From Agriterribacter humi (GTDB taxonomy: Bacteria; Bacteroidota; Bacteroidia; Chitinophagales; Chitinophagaceae), in assembly GCF_009192765.1 (NCBI RefSeq), contig NZ_VOHQ01000014.1, positions 1 through 64,000 of the forward strand: a DNA stretch of 64,000 nucleotides, in the 5' to 3' direction. This document shows, in pieces, positions 8,125 through 17,337 of the stretch. The first letter of the stretch is position 1. Each line of letters begins with the position of its first letter. Made by a program: the position numbers and the translations under genes. The notes beneath the pieces are model-generated. The model was not told the DNA's origin. It did no database searches and saw only the letters and a list, made by a program, of their open reading frames with translations.

Positions 8125-9696
8125 ATGTATAAGTGGTTTTTACTCCTTCTGCCATTATCAGCATTTTCGCAACAACCGGCATATGATATACTTATCCGCA
8201 ATGGTAAAATTATTGATGGCGCTGGCAATAACTGGTACTACGGAAACGTGGCGGTTAAAGACGGAAAGATCGTTAAAGCCGGAAGGGCTATTTTGGACAG
8301 CGCGGCTTCCGTTATTATTGACGCCACGGGATTGATTGTGGCGCCGGGCTTTATTGACGTGCATACCCATATTGAAGGTGATGAAACCAAAGATCCCACC
8401 GCCGCCAGTTTTATTTACGATGGTGTAACTACTGTTGTTGCCGGTAACTGCGGCGCATCTCATACCGATATAGGAAAATATTTAAGCTGGCTCGATTCGC
8501 TGCACCTGTCCGTTAACGTGGCCACGCTTATCGGCCATAACGATGTGCGTAAAGCCGTAATGGGGCGTGCTAACCGCGATGCAACGCCACCGGAAATGTT
8601 GCAGATGGAAGCAATGGTGGACAAAGCCATGCAGGATGGCGCGGTGGGTTTATCAACCGGGCTTATTTATATACCCGGTACGTATACCAAAACACCTGAA
8701 ATTATTGCGTTGGCAAAAATAGCTTCAAAATACAGGGGCGTATATGCCACACATATGCGCGATGAGGGCGACAGCGTAGTTAGCGCCATTAACGAAGCCA
8801 TCACGATCGGCAGGGAAGCCGGTATACCTGTAGAAATATCGCACTTTAAACTGAGCGGACAACAAAATTGGGGGCGCAGTAAAGAAACGGTGCAAATGGT
8901 AAAAGCCGCGAGAGAAAAAGGGGTGGATGTAACCATTGACCAGTATCCCTACACCGCCAGTAGTACTTCTATCAGTACGCTGCTGCCCGATGAAATATTG
9001 GCCGATGGACAGGACTCCATCAAAGCCAGGCTGCAAAATGAGGCTATAAAAAAAGATGTTATTTCTTATATGCTGAAACGGCTGAAGAAAAGAAAGCTCA
9101 AACATTTTAGTTACGCAGTGGTTACCAGCCATAAGGCAGACAGCAGCTATAACGGCAAAAGCATTGAAGCCATCAACCTTATGAAAGGAAGAAAGCACAA
9201 AGCGAAATATGAAGCGGAAACCGTAATTGACATCATGCTCAATGGCGGCGCAGGAGCGGTATTTCATGGTATGGGAGAGGAGGATGTGCAGCGTATTATG
9301 CAATACCCTTTCGGTATGTTCGCCAGTGATGCTTCTATCCGCATTTGGGGTGAAGGCATGCCGCATCCCCGCGGTTATGGTACTAACGCAAGGGTATTGG
9401 CGAAATACGTGCGGGAAGAAAAAATTATTTCTCTGGAGGAAGCCATACGCCGGATGACATCATTACCCGCTCAAAAATTTCAACTGCAGGGGAGAGGGCT
9501 GATTAAAGAAGGTATGTTTGCCGATATTGTTATTTTTGATGAGCAGGCGGTGCAGGATATGGCCACGTTTGAGAAGCCGCATGCCTATTCTAAAGGATTT
9601 AAGTATGTATTGGTAAATGGTAAGATAACGGTTGACCAGGAAAAACATACGGGCATAAGAAACGGCAAAGCATTGTATGGGCCGGGAAAGAGATAG
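8125..9696 (+). CDS. secreted N-acyl-D-amino-acid deacylase (D-aminoacylase)
   Basis: 523 residues. A signal peptide (MYKWFLLLLPLSAFSQQ) directs it to the periplasm. The rest is an amidohydrolase-3-type TIM barrel: metal-binding VHTHIEGD, the cysteine ligand in VAGNCGASH characteristic of D-aminoacylases, THMRDEGD, His in VEISHFKLSG, and the late Asp in MFASDASIRIWGEGMPHPR. These enzymes remove the acyl group from N-acyl-D-amino acids; related members act on N-acyl-D-Glu and N-acyl-D-Asp. Together with the dipeptide epimerase at 1071 it would fit degradation of murein-derived D-amino acid compounds, but the two genes are 6 kb apart and not in one operon. Confidence 0.9.
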   Translation: MYKWFLLLLPLSAFSQQPAYDILIRNGKIIDGAGNNWYYGNVAVKDGKIVKAGRAILDSAASVIIDATGLIVAPGFIDVHTHIEGDETKDPTAASFIYDGVTTVVAGNCGASHTDIGKYLSWLDSLHLSVNVATLIGHNDVRKAVMGRANRDATPPEMLQMEAMVDKAMQDGAVGLSTGLIYIPGTYTKTPEIIALAKIASKYRGVYATHMRDEGDSVVSAINEAITIGREAGIPVEISHFKLSGQQNWGRSKETVQMVKAAREKGVDVTIDQYPYTASSTSISTLLPDEILADGQDSIKARLQNEAIKKDVISYMLKRLKKRKLKHFSYAVVTSHKADSSYNGKSIEAINLMKGRKHKAKYEAETVIDIMLNGGAGAVFHGMGEEDVQRIMQYPFGMFASDASIRIWGEGMPHPRGYGTNARVLAKYVREEKIISLEEAIRRMTSLPAQKFQLQGRGLIKEGMFADIVIFDEQAVQDMATFEKPHAYSKGFKYVLVNGKITVDQEKHTGIRNGKALYGPGKR

Positions 9697-9850
9697 GATT
9701 TATGTATATGGATTGTCATTGTATAAAACCAAAGATGCCATTTGCACAGCAGATGAAGTGATTGCGACGCAACGAAGTTAGTATAAGAATATATAGCTGG
9801 TATCCACATAAATCGTTTTAAAACAACTTCTGATCTTCATAAAAATCAAT

Positions 9851-10717
9851 ATGAAAAAAATTATTTACGGGCTGATCTTAGCAACCATCTTATTGTATAG
9901 TTCCTGTGCCGTTCAAAAAAATACAGGCAATGCGGCTAAAGAAGAATGGATATCGCTGTTCAATGGCAAAGACCTTAATGACTGGATCGTAAAGATCCAT
10001 CACCATGAAACGGGTGATAATTATGGCAATACTTTTCGCGTGGAAGAGGGTTTGATTAAAGTGCGTTACGACCAGTACGACAGCTTTAATAACCGCTACG
10101 GTCATTTGTATTTTAAACAACCTTTCTCCTACTATCACCTGGTAGTGGAATACCGGTTTACGGGTATATGGCGTAAAGATGCGCCGGAATATACTTTAAA
10201 AAACAGTGGTGTAATGCTTCACTCGCAGGATCCGCGAACCATGCCGCGCGAACAGGACTGGCCCATATCGGTTGAAATGCAGTTCCTGGCGGGGCTGGGC
10301 GATGGGAAGCCGCGTCCTACGGGTAACATGTGTTCGCCGGGAACAGATGTTGTGTACAATGGCAAAATAGATCCGAGGCATTGCATCAATTCTTCATCCC
10401 AAACCTATGAAGGGGAGCAATGGATTAGGGCGGAGGCGATTGTATTGGGCGATTCACTGATCACGCATATTATTAATGGCGATACCGTTTTGCAATATAC
10501 CCAACCACAGATTGGTGGCGGGGTTGCCAATAACTATGATCCCAAAATTAAAATAGACGGGAAATTATTATCATCCGGATTTATAGCGCTGCAAAGTGAA
10601 GGACAGGAAATTGATTTCCGTAAAGTGGAATTACTGAACCTGGAAGGGTGCATGGATCCCAGATCGAAGCATTATAAAAGCTATTTTGTTAAGGATGATC
10701 CATCTGCGTGTGAATGA
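9851..10717 (+). CDS. DUF1080 lipoprotein (3-keto-disaccharide hydrolase type)
   Basis: 288 residues with a lipoprotein signal (MKKIIYGLILATILLYSSC; Cys19). The mature part opens with EWISLFNGKDLNDWIVKI, the standard DUF1080 start, and contains SGVMLHSQDP and VEMQFLAG, aligned with the lectin-like beta-sandwich. It is longer than the protein at 386 because of extra loops and a C-terminal tail with two cysteines (GCMDPRSKHYKSYFVKDDPSACE in outline: C..DP..C). It is probably surface- or periplasm-anchored and acts on glycosides oxidised at C3. The gene stands alone: repeats lie downstream and 154 nt without a clear promoter upstream. Confidence 0.85.
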   Translation: MKKIIYGLILATILLYSSCAVQKNTGNAAKEEWISLFNGKDLNDWIVKIHHHETGDNYGNTFRVEEGLIKVRYDQYDSFNNRYGHLYFKQPFSYYHLVVEYRFTGIWRKDAPEYTLKNSGVMLHSQDPRTMPREQDWPISVEMQFLAGLGDGKPRPTGNMCSPGTDVVYNGKIDPRHCINSSSQTYEGEQWIRAEAIVLGDSLITHIINGDTVLQYTQPQIGGGVANNYDPKIKIDGKLLSSGFIALQSEGQEIDFRKVELLNLEGCMDPRSKHYKSYFVKDDPSACE

Positions 10718-10729
10718 GTAAACGGAGGG

Positions 10730-10836
10730 AAAGTTTATAGTTTGGAAGCTTATGGTGTGTAGTTAAGGGTGTTGCAGGTTTCAGGTTACAAGGTGCAGGG
10801 GTGTTCCCTCTCACCTTTCCCTATTCACCTTTCACC
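10730..10836. repeat. composite intergenic repeat between convergent genes
   Basis: Left half (+ orientation) holds AGTTTATAGTTTGGAAG and GTTGCAGGTTTCAGGTTAC. The right half reads on the - strand as GGTGAAAGGTGAATAGGG and AAAGGTGAGAGGG. The arrangement (halves pointing at each other between convergent genes) copies that at 988-1088. Confidence 0.6.
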
Positions 10837-11631
10837 CTATCTAAACTTAATCATTGAGGTTAAAGGATAACGCAAATTGCGGTAGCCCATCATGTCGGCC
10901 TTTACATTACCTACAACAATCGGGCTTTCAATCCGCAGGGGAAGATGGTTGGCATCATCGCTTACCCACACCGTCATTTTTTCGCCACCTTCAAATACAG
11001 TTCCTTTAATCAAAAAAGGTTTGAATTTAATAGCCCTGAACTTTCCGTAACGGGTCTTGATGGTTTCCTTCCCAATATACCGTATGTAAATATCATGCAT
11101 TTCATCATCAAGGAATACGCTCAGGTTAATTTTATCGTTTGGCTTGTATTTTGAGAAGTCAATATTACGGGCATAGTACACCGCGCTGATGATGTCCTGA
11201 ATGCAATCGGGCGCCTTAAAAACACCTCTTGTGGTAACCACACTTTTTGCTTCGTGATTAAAACTGGCGTTCTCATATTTTTTATAGTTTCCTTCCTGTA
11301 CGTTTCGTATAAAACGGTAAGGTTTGAGCGTTGCCGTATCCATATAGGTTTCGTACCGGTCGCGCACTTTAAATATCCAGTCGTAAGAGGAGTTAGATCT
11401 CCCTTCGCCCACGGCATGATAAACGGTTTTACCGTTATAATTTTCCAGTTTTGCATTAAAAGTAGCCGTGCCTGCATCAACATATAAGCCTACCACATTA
11501 TAAAACACTTTAAGCGTTATACTTTCGCCGGAAGAAAAACTCGTGTTCCTTATCCCGCAAAAATCACTATCAGCGTTAAGCTGTACGCTGATCAATACCG
11601 ATAAAAAGGTACCAATGACTTTTCGCCTCAT
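10837..11631 (-). CDS. DUF3108 domain protein, secreted
   Basis: 264 residues. An N-terminal signal (MRRKVIGTFLSVLISVQLNA) is followed by a DUF3108 beta-rich domain: FSSGESITLKVFYNVVGLYVDAG near the start, DRYETYMDTATLKPYRFIRN in the middle and KMTVWVSDDANHLPLRIES at the end. DUF3108 proteins are periplasmic and related to lipoprotein-carrier-type beta folds; the function is unknown. The start codon overlaps the stop of the upstream flippase-like gene (ATGA), so the two are translationally coupled, which suggests envelope lipid or glycan transport as the shared process. The family call is good; the function is open. Confidence 0.8.
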   Translation of the reverse strand: MRRKVIGTFLSVLISVQLNADSDFCGIRNTSFSSGESITLKVFYNVVGLYVDAGTATFNAKLENYNGKTVYHAVGEGRSNSSYDWIFKVRDRYETYMDTATLKPYRFIRNVQEGNYKKYENASFNHEAKSVVTTRGVFKAPDCIQDIISAVYYARNIDFSKYKPNDKINLSVFLDDEMHDIYIRYIGKETIKTRYGKFRAIKFKPFLIKGTVFEGGEKMTVWVSDDANHLPLRIESPIVVGNVKADMMGYRNLRYPLTSMIKFR

Positions 11632-12614
11632 TGCTTAATATTAAAAAATTTATGTCTTATGGCAAGCAAACCACCTGCCAAAGCCGGTAATACCAGGTTG
11701 ACAAGCCAAATACCAGTAGACGCTGCATAGATTCCCACTGTGTTTGCACTGAAAGTTTGAAAGAGCAAAATGCCTGCTTTACCTCTTATACCCAGTTCAA
11801 GTAATGCCATAGTAGGAACAAACGCTAATATAAGATATAATACACTTATTAACCAGAAAGCGTTCCACCATCCCGCATGCACATGCATCACCTCCAGCAG
11901 TAATATATACTGGCAAAGGAATACAAGATAACGCAATGCGGACAGGGATAACACTCTTAACAAAATTGTAACACTCACCGTATGTAAAATCACAAAATGC
12001 TGCGACCATTTCTCGGGCAATTTTATTTTCTGTGCCGCACTCACTATCCAGCCTAACCGAAAATACAGGCAGGCGCAAAGCAGGGTTATCGCACACATGC
12101 CGGCCTGCGCTGCTCCATACCAGCCGGCAACATCCTGCTCAATGAATAAAAGACCCAGGCTGCCAAAAAACAAAGTAACGAGCAACTGGCTAAAACTGCA
12201 AACAACAGCCAGGGATACCGAACGCATCCGCTTTCCTTCGCTAACATACAGTGCCCGTCCGCTATACTCACCTATGCGGTTGGGTGTGTTGATGCCAATA
12301 GCCAGTCCGCCCAAAACAGATTTTAAAGCATGCTTTAGTGAAACCGCTTCCAAAGGGCGCAAAAGCAGTTTCCATTTGCCCGCTTCAATGAGCCAGTTAA
12401 AGAACATCAGCGCAACAGCCAGCCAGCATTTCCATGCCTGCGAACCATATATGGCTTCTTTAATATGTTGCAAAGACCGGTGAAGATCGGGCTGCTGTAA
12501 CAATTGCAGGTAAATGCTATAGCTTAGTACTATAAACAATAGCGGTCCTATTACCCGGTTGAAGAATATTTTGATACTTTTGTTTGGTACAATCATTTTT
12601 TTAAAGCGGTTCAT
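11628..12614 (-). CDS. lysylphosphatidylglycerol synthase TM-like / flippase-like integral membrane protein
   Basis: 328 residues from MNRFKK. A longer frame to 12704 would overlap ruvC extensively, so I choose 12614; a further internal ATG at 12596 is also possible. There are 8 or so hydrophobic segments. Family features are LGGLAIGINTPNRIGEYSGRALYV in the first third and FVPTMALLELGIRGKAGILLF near the C terminus, the conserved patches of the UPF0104/AglD/MprF-N family. Members flip or transfer lipid-linked groups. It is coupled by ATGA overlap to the DUF3108 gene. Its start lies 1 nt from the start of the divergent ruvC, so each promoter must lie in the other gene's 5' end. Confidence 0.8.
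   Translation of the reverse strand: MNRFKKMIVPNKSIKIFFNRVIGPLLFIVLSYSIYLQLLQQPDLHRSLQHIKEAIYGSQAWKCWLAVALMFFNWLIEAGKWKLLLRPLEAVSLKHALKSVLGGLAIGINTPNRIGEYSGRALYVSEGKRMRSVSLAVVCSFSQLLVTLFFGSLGLLFIEQDVAGWYGAAQAGMCAITLLCACLYFRLGWIVSAAQKIKLPEKWSQHFVILHTVSVTILLRVLSLSALRYLVFLCQYILLLEVMHVHAGWWNAFWLISVLYLILAFVPTMALLELGIRGKAGILLFQTFSANTVGIYAASTGIWLVNLVLPALAGGLLAIRHKFFNIKQ
12575..12582 (+). promoter_or_regulatory. -7 promoter element for ruvC, inside the divergent gene
   Basis: TACTTTTG matches TAnnTTTG and lies 33 nt upstream of the ruvC TTG start. It falls within the 5' coding part of the divergent flippase-like gene. Confidence 0.5.
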
Positions 12615-12615
12615 T

Positions 12616-13191
12616 TTGCAAAACAACAGCCAGATCATTTTAGGCATTGACCCCGGCACCCTTGTAATGGGGTACGGGGTTATTGCTGTAAACGGCAGAG
12701 CCATTCAATTATTGGAAATGGATGCCATAAAACTATCGGCTAAAAAAGATCATTACGAAAGATTGCACATTATACAACAAAGAATAGTAACCATCATCAG
12801 TACTTTTCAACCCCATCACTTTGCTATTGAAGCTCCTTTTTTCGGTAAAAATGTGCAAAGCATGCTTAAGCTGGGAAGGGCGCAGGGCGTTGCCATTGCT
12901 GTGGCTATGCAGGCGGGCATTCCCGTAACAGAGTATTCTCCCAGGAAGATAAAGCAAGCTATTACCGGAAATGGCAATGCAGATAAAGAGCAGGTATGGA
13001 AAATGCTGCAACGGATCGCCAACCTGCCATCCGCTTCACCTGCTTTTGATGCTTCGGATGCATTGGCCGTAGCGGTTTGCCACCAGTTTCAAATGACTTC
13101 TCCGCTCCAGGATAAACAGTCCAAAGCAGAACGGAAAACGAAAAGCAGTTGGGAAAATTTTGTAATCAATAATCCGGGTCGTGTAAAATAA
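12616..13191 (+). CDS. ruvC: Holliday junction resolvase RuvC
   Basis: 191 residues from a TTG codon; family alignment starts right after it (LQNNSQIILGIDPGT). An upstream in-frame ATG at 12559 would add a hydrophobic run not found in RuvC and lies before the promoter element, so I reject it. All four acidic catalytic residues of the RNase H-like fold are visible: Asp in ILGIDPGT, Glu in FAIEAPFFGKN, and the pair in FDASDALAVAVCH. RuvC cleaves Holliday junctions together with RuvAB. The C terminus (about 30 residues after the core, KAERKTKSSWENFV) is slightly longer than in E. coli. ruvA and ruvB are not nearby. Confidence 0.95.
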   Translation: MQNNSQIILGIDPGTLVMGYGVIAVNGRAIQLLEMDAIKLSAKKDHYERLHIIQQRIVTIISTFQPHHFAIEAPFFGKNVQSMLKLGRAQGVAIAVAMQAGIPVTEYSPRKIKQAITGNGNADKEQVWKMLQRIANLPSASPAFDASDALAVAVCHQFQMTSPLQDKQSKAERKTKSSWENFVINNPGRVK

Positions 13192-13225
13192 CCAGGAGTT
13201 AAAAATAACACCCTCAACGCCCCAC

Positions 13226-13960
13226 TTATTGAATGGCTCCTTTTAATATGCAGCCGCAAACGGTAAAGCCGGTCTTTAATAAAGTATATTTTGATATGAT
13301 ATTCCTGGTATTACAACGGGCTGCGGGCACTCTGCCCATTTCATAAGCCGCTTTCTTCAATTCCTGCACCATCAATGTTCCCAATCCTTTTTGCCGGTAA
13401 CTTTCGTTCACTTCATAATATATATCCGCATAAGGCATATTGTAATTCAGCATGAGTCCGCCGGTGGCGGCCACTTCATTATGGTATTGCAAAACATATG
13501 CGCAATCATCGGACCGGTCATGCGCTTCCGTTTCTTTCTTCTGAAAAATTACACCGGGGATACTAAAATCAGTCCGGAAATGATCTTCAAAGAGTATGGC
13601 CTCCGCATTTATATTTTGTGCATATTGGTATAACATGGAAGAGAGCAGTGGTTCATTGCTCTGGCATTCAATATAAACAGCGCCCGATACTGTATGCAAT
13701 TGTTTAAAAAAAGCATCGGCTAATTTTCTGTATGGTTGAATGATATAAAATTCAAAAATGGCATCCCTGTCTTCTCTTTTACTTTGTCCCCATACCGCCC
13801 CGTAACCCACCAGTATATCATCCACTTTACAGGCGTAGCAATCTGCCCATCCATACAAATGACATTTGTTGTGCACAAACTGAAAATGATTTTCCTGCAG
13901 AAATAAAATGCGCAGGGCTTCGATATCCTTTAAACCGGTTGGTATCACTTTTGTTTCCAT
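13226..13960 (-). CDS. GNAT-family N-acetyltransferase
   Basis: 244 residues from METKVIPTG (an ATG seven codons upstream is possible). The C-terminal half is a GNAT fold: strand VAATGGLMLNYNMPYADIYYEV, then the acetyl-CoA loop YRQKGLGTLMVQELKKAA (Q-x-x-G-x-G) and CNTRNIISKYTLLKTGF. The N-terminal half looks like a second, divergent GNAT-like lobe with no acetyl-CoA loop. The substrate cannot be read from the sequence. The gene is convergent with ruvC and divergent from glpK. Confidence 0.75.
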   Translation of the reverse strand: METKVIPTGLKDIEALRILFLQENHFQFVHNKCHLYGWADCYACKVDDILVGYGAVWGQSKREDRDAIFEFYIIQPYRKLADAFFKQLHTVSGAVYIECQSNEPLLSSMLYQYAQNINAEAILFEDHFRTDFSIPGVIFQKKETEAHDRSDDCAYVLQYHNEVAATGGLMLNYNMPYADIYYEVNESYRQKGLGTLMVQELKKAAYEMGRVPAARCNTRNIISKYTLLKTGFTVCGCILKGAIQ

Positions 13961-13985
13961 AACCTTTTTTAATTGATGCAAAAAA

Positions 13986-14040
13986 GTGAGTGGTCAGTAG
14001 TGAGTAACGCATTACAAACTATAAACAACAAACAACAAAT
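13986..14040 (+). repeat. TGA-phased repeat plus ACAAACTATAAAC-type repeat
   Basis: GTGAGTGGTCAGTAGTGAG (13986-14004) is followed by ACAAACTATAAACAACAAAC (14015-14034), the complement of the GTTTGTAGTTTAT-like motif also seen near 2110 and 10735. It occupies the spacer between the divergent GNAT and glpK genes. Confidence 0.55.
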
Positions 14041-14084
14041 CCAAATGTCTATTTTTCTTTACCTTCAAACCAAAAGTTTGCTTT

Positions 14085-15581
14085 ATGTCAAAATATGTTC
14101 TTGCATTAGACCAGGGCACTACCAGTTCCCGCGCTATTATTTTCGACCATAATGGTTCTGTAGTTTCAGTAGCGCAAAAAGAATTCAAACAAATATTTCC
14201 CCAGCCAGGCTGGGTAGAGCACGACCCTAATGAAATATGGAGCACCCAGTTGGGCGTAGCAGCAGAAGCCATCAGCAAAGCCGGGTTAACAACGGAAAGT
14301 ATAGCCGCAATAGGCATCACCAATCAAAGAGAAACAACGGTAGTTTGGGAAAGGGCTACCGGCAAACCGGTATACAATGCGATAGTATGGCAGGACAGGC
14401 GCACCGCGGCCTTTTGTGATGAACTGAAAGCCAAAGGAACCGATAAGCTGATTAAGGAAAAAACCGGGCTCATATTGGATGCCTACTTTTCGGCTACCAA
14501 AGTAAAATGGATATTGGATCATGTGGAAGGTGCAAGGGAAAAAGCCAGTAAAGGGGAACTTTGTTTTGGTACCATTGATACCTGGCTCATTTGGAATCTC
14601 ACCAAAGGACAGGTACATGCAACCGATGTATCCAACGCATCACGTACCATGCTCCTTAATATACATACCCTGCAATGGGATGGTGAATTGGAAAAAATAT
14701 TTGATGTGCCCGGCAACATGCTCCCCCAGGTAAGAAGCAGCAGCGAAATATATGGAGAAACACAAAATATTTTAACAGCGCATAAAATACCCATAGCAGG
14801 AATAGCGGGAGATCAGCAATCGGCATTGTTCGGACAAATGTGCACGCAACCCGGCATGGTTAAAAATACATATGGTACGGGTTGTTTTATGCTGATGAAC
14901 ACTGGTGAAAAAGCCGTTCCTTCGCAAAACAATTTACTCACCACCGTAGCATGGAAAGTAAATGGTGTTACCCAATATGCATTGGAAGGAAGTGTGTTTA
15001 TTGCGGGCGCCGTAGTACAATGGCTGCGCGATGGATTGGGTATTATTAAATCTTCCGCGGAAGTGGAACCACTGGCACTGAAAGTGGATAACAACGATGG
15101 GGTGTTCGTGGTTCCGGCATTTGCAGGACTGGGCGCTCCGCACTGGAACCAGCATGCAAGAGGAACAATAGTGGGCATGACAAGAGGAACCACCTCCGCA
15201 CATTTAGCCCGTGCGGCTATAGAAAGCATCGCCTATCAAACCATGGATGTATTGAAAGCCATGGAGGCCGATTCGGGCATTGCCATTAAAGAATTGCGTG
15301 TGGATGGCGGCGCCACCGCCAATGATTTATTGATGCAATTTCAAAGCGATATGCTCAACACCAAAGTTATTCGTCCTGAAATTATTGAAACAACCGCATT
15401 GGGTGCTGCATATCTGGCGGGGCTGGCAGTGGGGTACTGGAAAGACATGGATGAAATACAAAAGCAATGGCAGGTAGACAGGGTTTTTGAACCCGATATG
15501 AAAGAAGACGACAGAAGCAAATTATCAAAAGGGTGGCAAAGAGCAGTAAGGGCTGCGAAGGTATGGGCGGAGGGGGAGTAA
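14085..15581 (+). CDS. glpK: glycerol kinase
   Basis: 498 residues, the usual length. FGGY-kinase motifs: the phosphate-1 loop [15 protein letters not shown] at the N terminus, [10 protein letters not shown] and VWQDRRTA in the substrate region, the conserved catalytic Asp in [28 protein letters not shown], and the adenosine-binding [16 protein letters not shown]. It phosphorylates glycerol to sn-glycerol 3-phosphate in the cytoplasm. It is followed by glpD and glpF in the same direction, so glycerol is imported by GlpF, phosphorylated by GlpK and oxidised by GlpD. No GlpR-type repressor lies in the window. The spacers between the three genes are repeat-filled (197 and 362 nt), so an operon is uncertain. 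Confidence 0.97.
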   Translation: MSKYVLALDQGTTSSRAIIFDHNGSVVSVAQKEFKQIFPQPGWVEHDPNEIWSTQLGVAAEAISKAGLTTESIAAIGITNQRETTVVWERATGKPVYNAIVWQDRRTAAFCDELKAKGTDKLIKEKTGLILDAYFSATKVKWILDHVEGAREKASKGELCFGTIDTWLIWNLTKGQVHATDVSNASRTMLLNIHTLQWDGELEKIFDVPGNMLPQVRSSSEIYGETQNILTAHKIPIAGIAGDQQSALFGQMCTQPGMVKNTYGTGCFMLMNTGEKAVPSQNNLLTTVAWKVNGVTQYALEGSVFIAGAVVQWLRDGLGIIKSSAEVEPLALKVDNNDGVFVVPAFAGLGAPHWNQHARGTIVGMTRGTTSAHLARAAIESIAYQTMDVLKAMEADSGIAIKELRVDGGATANDLLMQFQSDMLNTKVIRPEIIETTALGAAYLAGLAVGYWKDMDEIQKQWQVDRVFEPDMKEDDRSKLSKGWQRAVRAAKVWAEGE

Positions 15582-15589
15582 ATTTGAAA

Positions 15590-15777
15590 ATGTGAGTAGT
15601 GAATAGTGAGTTGTGATTGTCTTCTGCAGGGGTTGAAATAACTTCGAAATCAACTTTTTTATTTTTCATCATAATATTTGATTTTGCGATCTTTTAAAAC
15701 ACTAACAGGAATGATTAATCGTACTTCCTGATGCTCACCATGGATCATTGACTATTGACCACTCACTACTCACTACT
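15590..15777. repeat. glpK-glpD spacer with inverted pair of TGA-phased repeats
   Basis: Downstream of glpK, GTGAGTAGTGAATAGTGAG (about 15593-15611) reads in the + direction. Directly before the glpD start the complementary version appears (ACTCACTACTCACTACT, about 15761-15777). The two halves could pair in RNA into a stem of roughly 17-19 bp around a loop of about 150 nt. Confidence 0.6.
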
Positions 15778-17337
15778 ATGCAAAGAGGCGAAATGCTTAA
15801 CAGGCTGGATACGGAAACCGAATGGGACATCATCATCATTGGCGGGGGCGCCACGGGTTTAGGCACTGCAGCAGATGCCGCATCACGGGGATATAAAACA
15901 TTATTGCTGGAACGTTTTGATTTTGCCAAAGGTACTTCCAGCAGGGCCACCAAATTGGTGCACGGCGGTGTGCGTTACCTGGCGCAGGGTAATATTAAAT
16001 TGGTAATGGAAGCCCTGCGCGAAAGAGGCATCTTATTAAGGAACGCCCCGCATCTTACCCGCATCCAGCCTTTTATATTGCCTTCTTATTCGTGGTGGCA
16101 AAAATGGTTTTACGGCATTGGTTTAAAGATATACGACCTGATGTCGGGCAAATTAAGTATTGGCAAAACCCGTGTCTTGTCTTCAAAAACGATCTTGCAA
16201 TATTCGCCTGCGGTAGCGCACACAAAATTAAGCGGTGGTATATTGTATTACGATGGGCAGTTTGATGATGCCCGCCTGGCGCTTAACCTGGCACAAACGG
16301 TAGTGGAACAGGGTGGTGTGGTATTGAATTATATGGAAGTATTTGATGTGCGCAAAGAAAATGGAAAGAGTAAAGGCATATATGCAGAAGATATGCTTAC
16401 AGGAAAAGAATACGAATTAAAAAGTAAAGTGGTAATAAATGCAACCGGTGTATTTACAGATGATGTTTTGCAGATGGATGACGATATGCAGCACAGCATC
16501 ATTTCTCCGTCGCAGGGTATACACCTGGTGGTAGATAAGAAATTCTTCCCCGGCGATTATGCTATGATGATACCCAAAACAGATGACGGCCGTGTATTAT
16601 TTGCCGTGCCCTGGCACGGTAAAGTAATTATAGGTACTACAGATACACCCGTTGCGGAAGCTTTATTTGAACCGCGTGCTTTGGAGGAGGAGATTGAGTT
16701 TGTTTTCAGAAACGTGAACCGTTATCTTAATTCCGGCATTACAAGAGCCGATGTAAAAGCAGTATTTGCGGGCCTGCGTCCGCTGGTAAAAGCGCCGGGA
16801 CAAAAAAAAACGGCGCTTATGCCCAGGGATCATACCATTATTGTGTCGAAGAGCGGGCTGGTTACCATTACGGGCGGCAAATGGACCACCTACCGCAAGA
16901 TGGCCAAGGAGGCAGTAGATAATGCACTGTTTGTAGGCAAACTGGAGCGCAGACTTTCTGTAACAGAATCCTTGCACATACATGGTTGGTGCGAGCAGGT
17001 GAACAGTGCTGATCCTTTGCATTATTATGGCGCCGATGCAGCGGCGGTAAAAAAACTGGCGGAGGAAAATGAAGCATGGAAGGAGCAGTTGCATCCCGGG
17101 TTTCCGTACATTAAAGCACAGGTAATATGGGCGGTGCGCAATGAAATGGCAATGACGGTTGAAGATGTGCTGTCAAGAAGAATACGCATGCTTTTTTTGG
17201 ATGCCCGCGCAGCAATGCAGGCAGCCCCGGAAGTGGCCAGGCTGATGGCGGAGGAGATGGGCAAAGATGAAAACTGGCTGCAGGATCAGTTACAAAATTT
17301 TACTGCGCTGGCGGAAGGGTATTTGCTGGGAATGTGA
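15778..17337 (+). CDS. glpD: glycerol-3-phosphate dehydrogenase, FAD-dependent
   Basis: 519 residues from the ATG at 15778; an ATG 30 nt upstream lies in repeat sequence and is rejected. Dinucleotide-binding motif DIIIIGGGATGLGTAADAA, then the family pattern GTSSRATKLVHGGVRYL, NATGVFTDDV and SPSQGIHLVVDK. The late segment GLVTITGGKWTTYRKMAKEAVD is the DAO/GlpD substrate and FAD region. The C-terminal about 120 residues form the GlpD cap domain (VRNEMAMTVEDVLSRRIRMLFLD in outline). It oxidises glycerol 3-phosphate to dihydroxyacetone phosphate at the inner membrane and passes electrons to the quinone pool. It lies between glpK and glpF. Confidence 0.95.
   Translation: MQRGEMLNRLDTETEWDIIIIGGGATGLGTAADAASRGYKTLLLERFDFAKGTSSRATKLVHGGVRYLAQGNIKLVMEALRERGILLRNAPHLTRIQPFILPSYSWWQKWFYGIGLKIYDLMSGKLSIGKTRVLSSKTILQYSPAVAHTKLSGGILYYDGQFDDARLALNLAQTVVEQGGVVLNYMEVFDVRKENGKSKGIYAEDMLTGKEYELKSKVVINATGVFTDDVLQMDDDMQHSIISPSQGIHLVVDKKFFPGDYAMMIPKTDDGRVLFAVPWHGKVIIGTTDTPVAEALFEPRALEEEIEFVFRNVNRYLNSGITRADVKAVFAGLRPLVKAPGQKKTALMPRDHTIIVSKSGLVTITGGKWTTYRKMAKEAVDNALFVGKLERRLSVTESLHIHGWCEQVNSADPLHYYGADAAAVKKLAEENEAWKEQLHPGFPYIKAQVIWAVRNEMAMTVEDVLSRRIRMLFLDARAAMQAAPEVARLMAEEMGKDENWLQDQLQNFTALAEGYLLGM

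Noticed and set aside
8725-9366. 213-codon - strand frame inside the D-aminoacylase gene
   Set aside because: Long but antisense to the barrel with all metal ligands; the translation has no recognisable domain, so it is a by-product of codon use.
14813-15229. 138-codon - strand frame inside glpK
   Set aside because: Antisense to a full-length glycerol kinase.
16663-17094. 143-codon - strand frame inside glpD
   Set aside because: Antisense to a well-conserved gene; composition unlike the neighbours.
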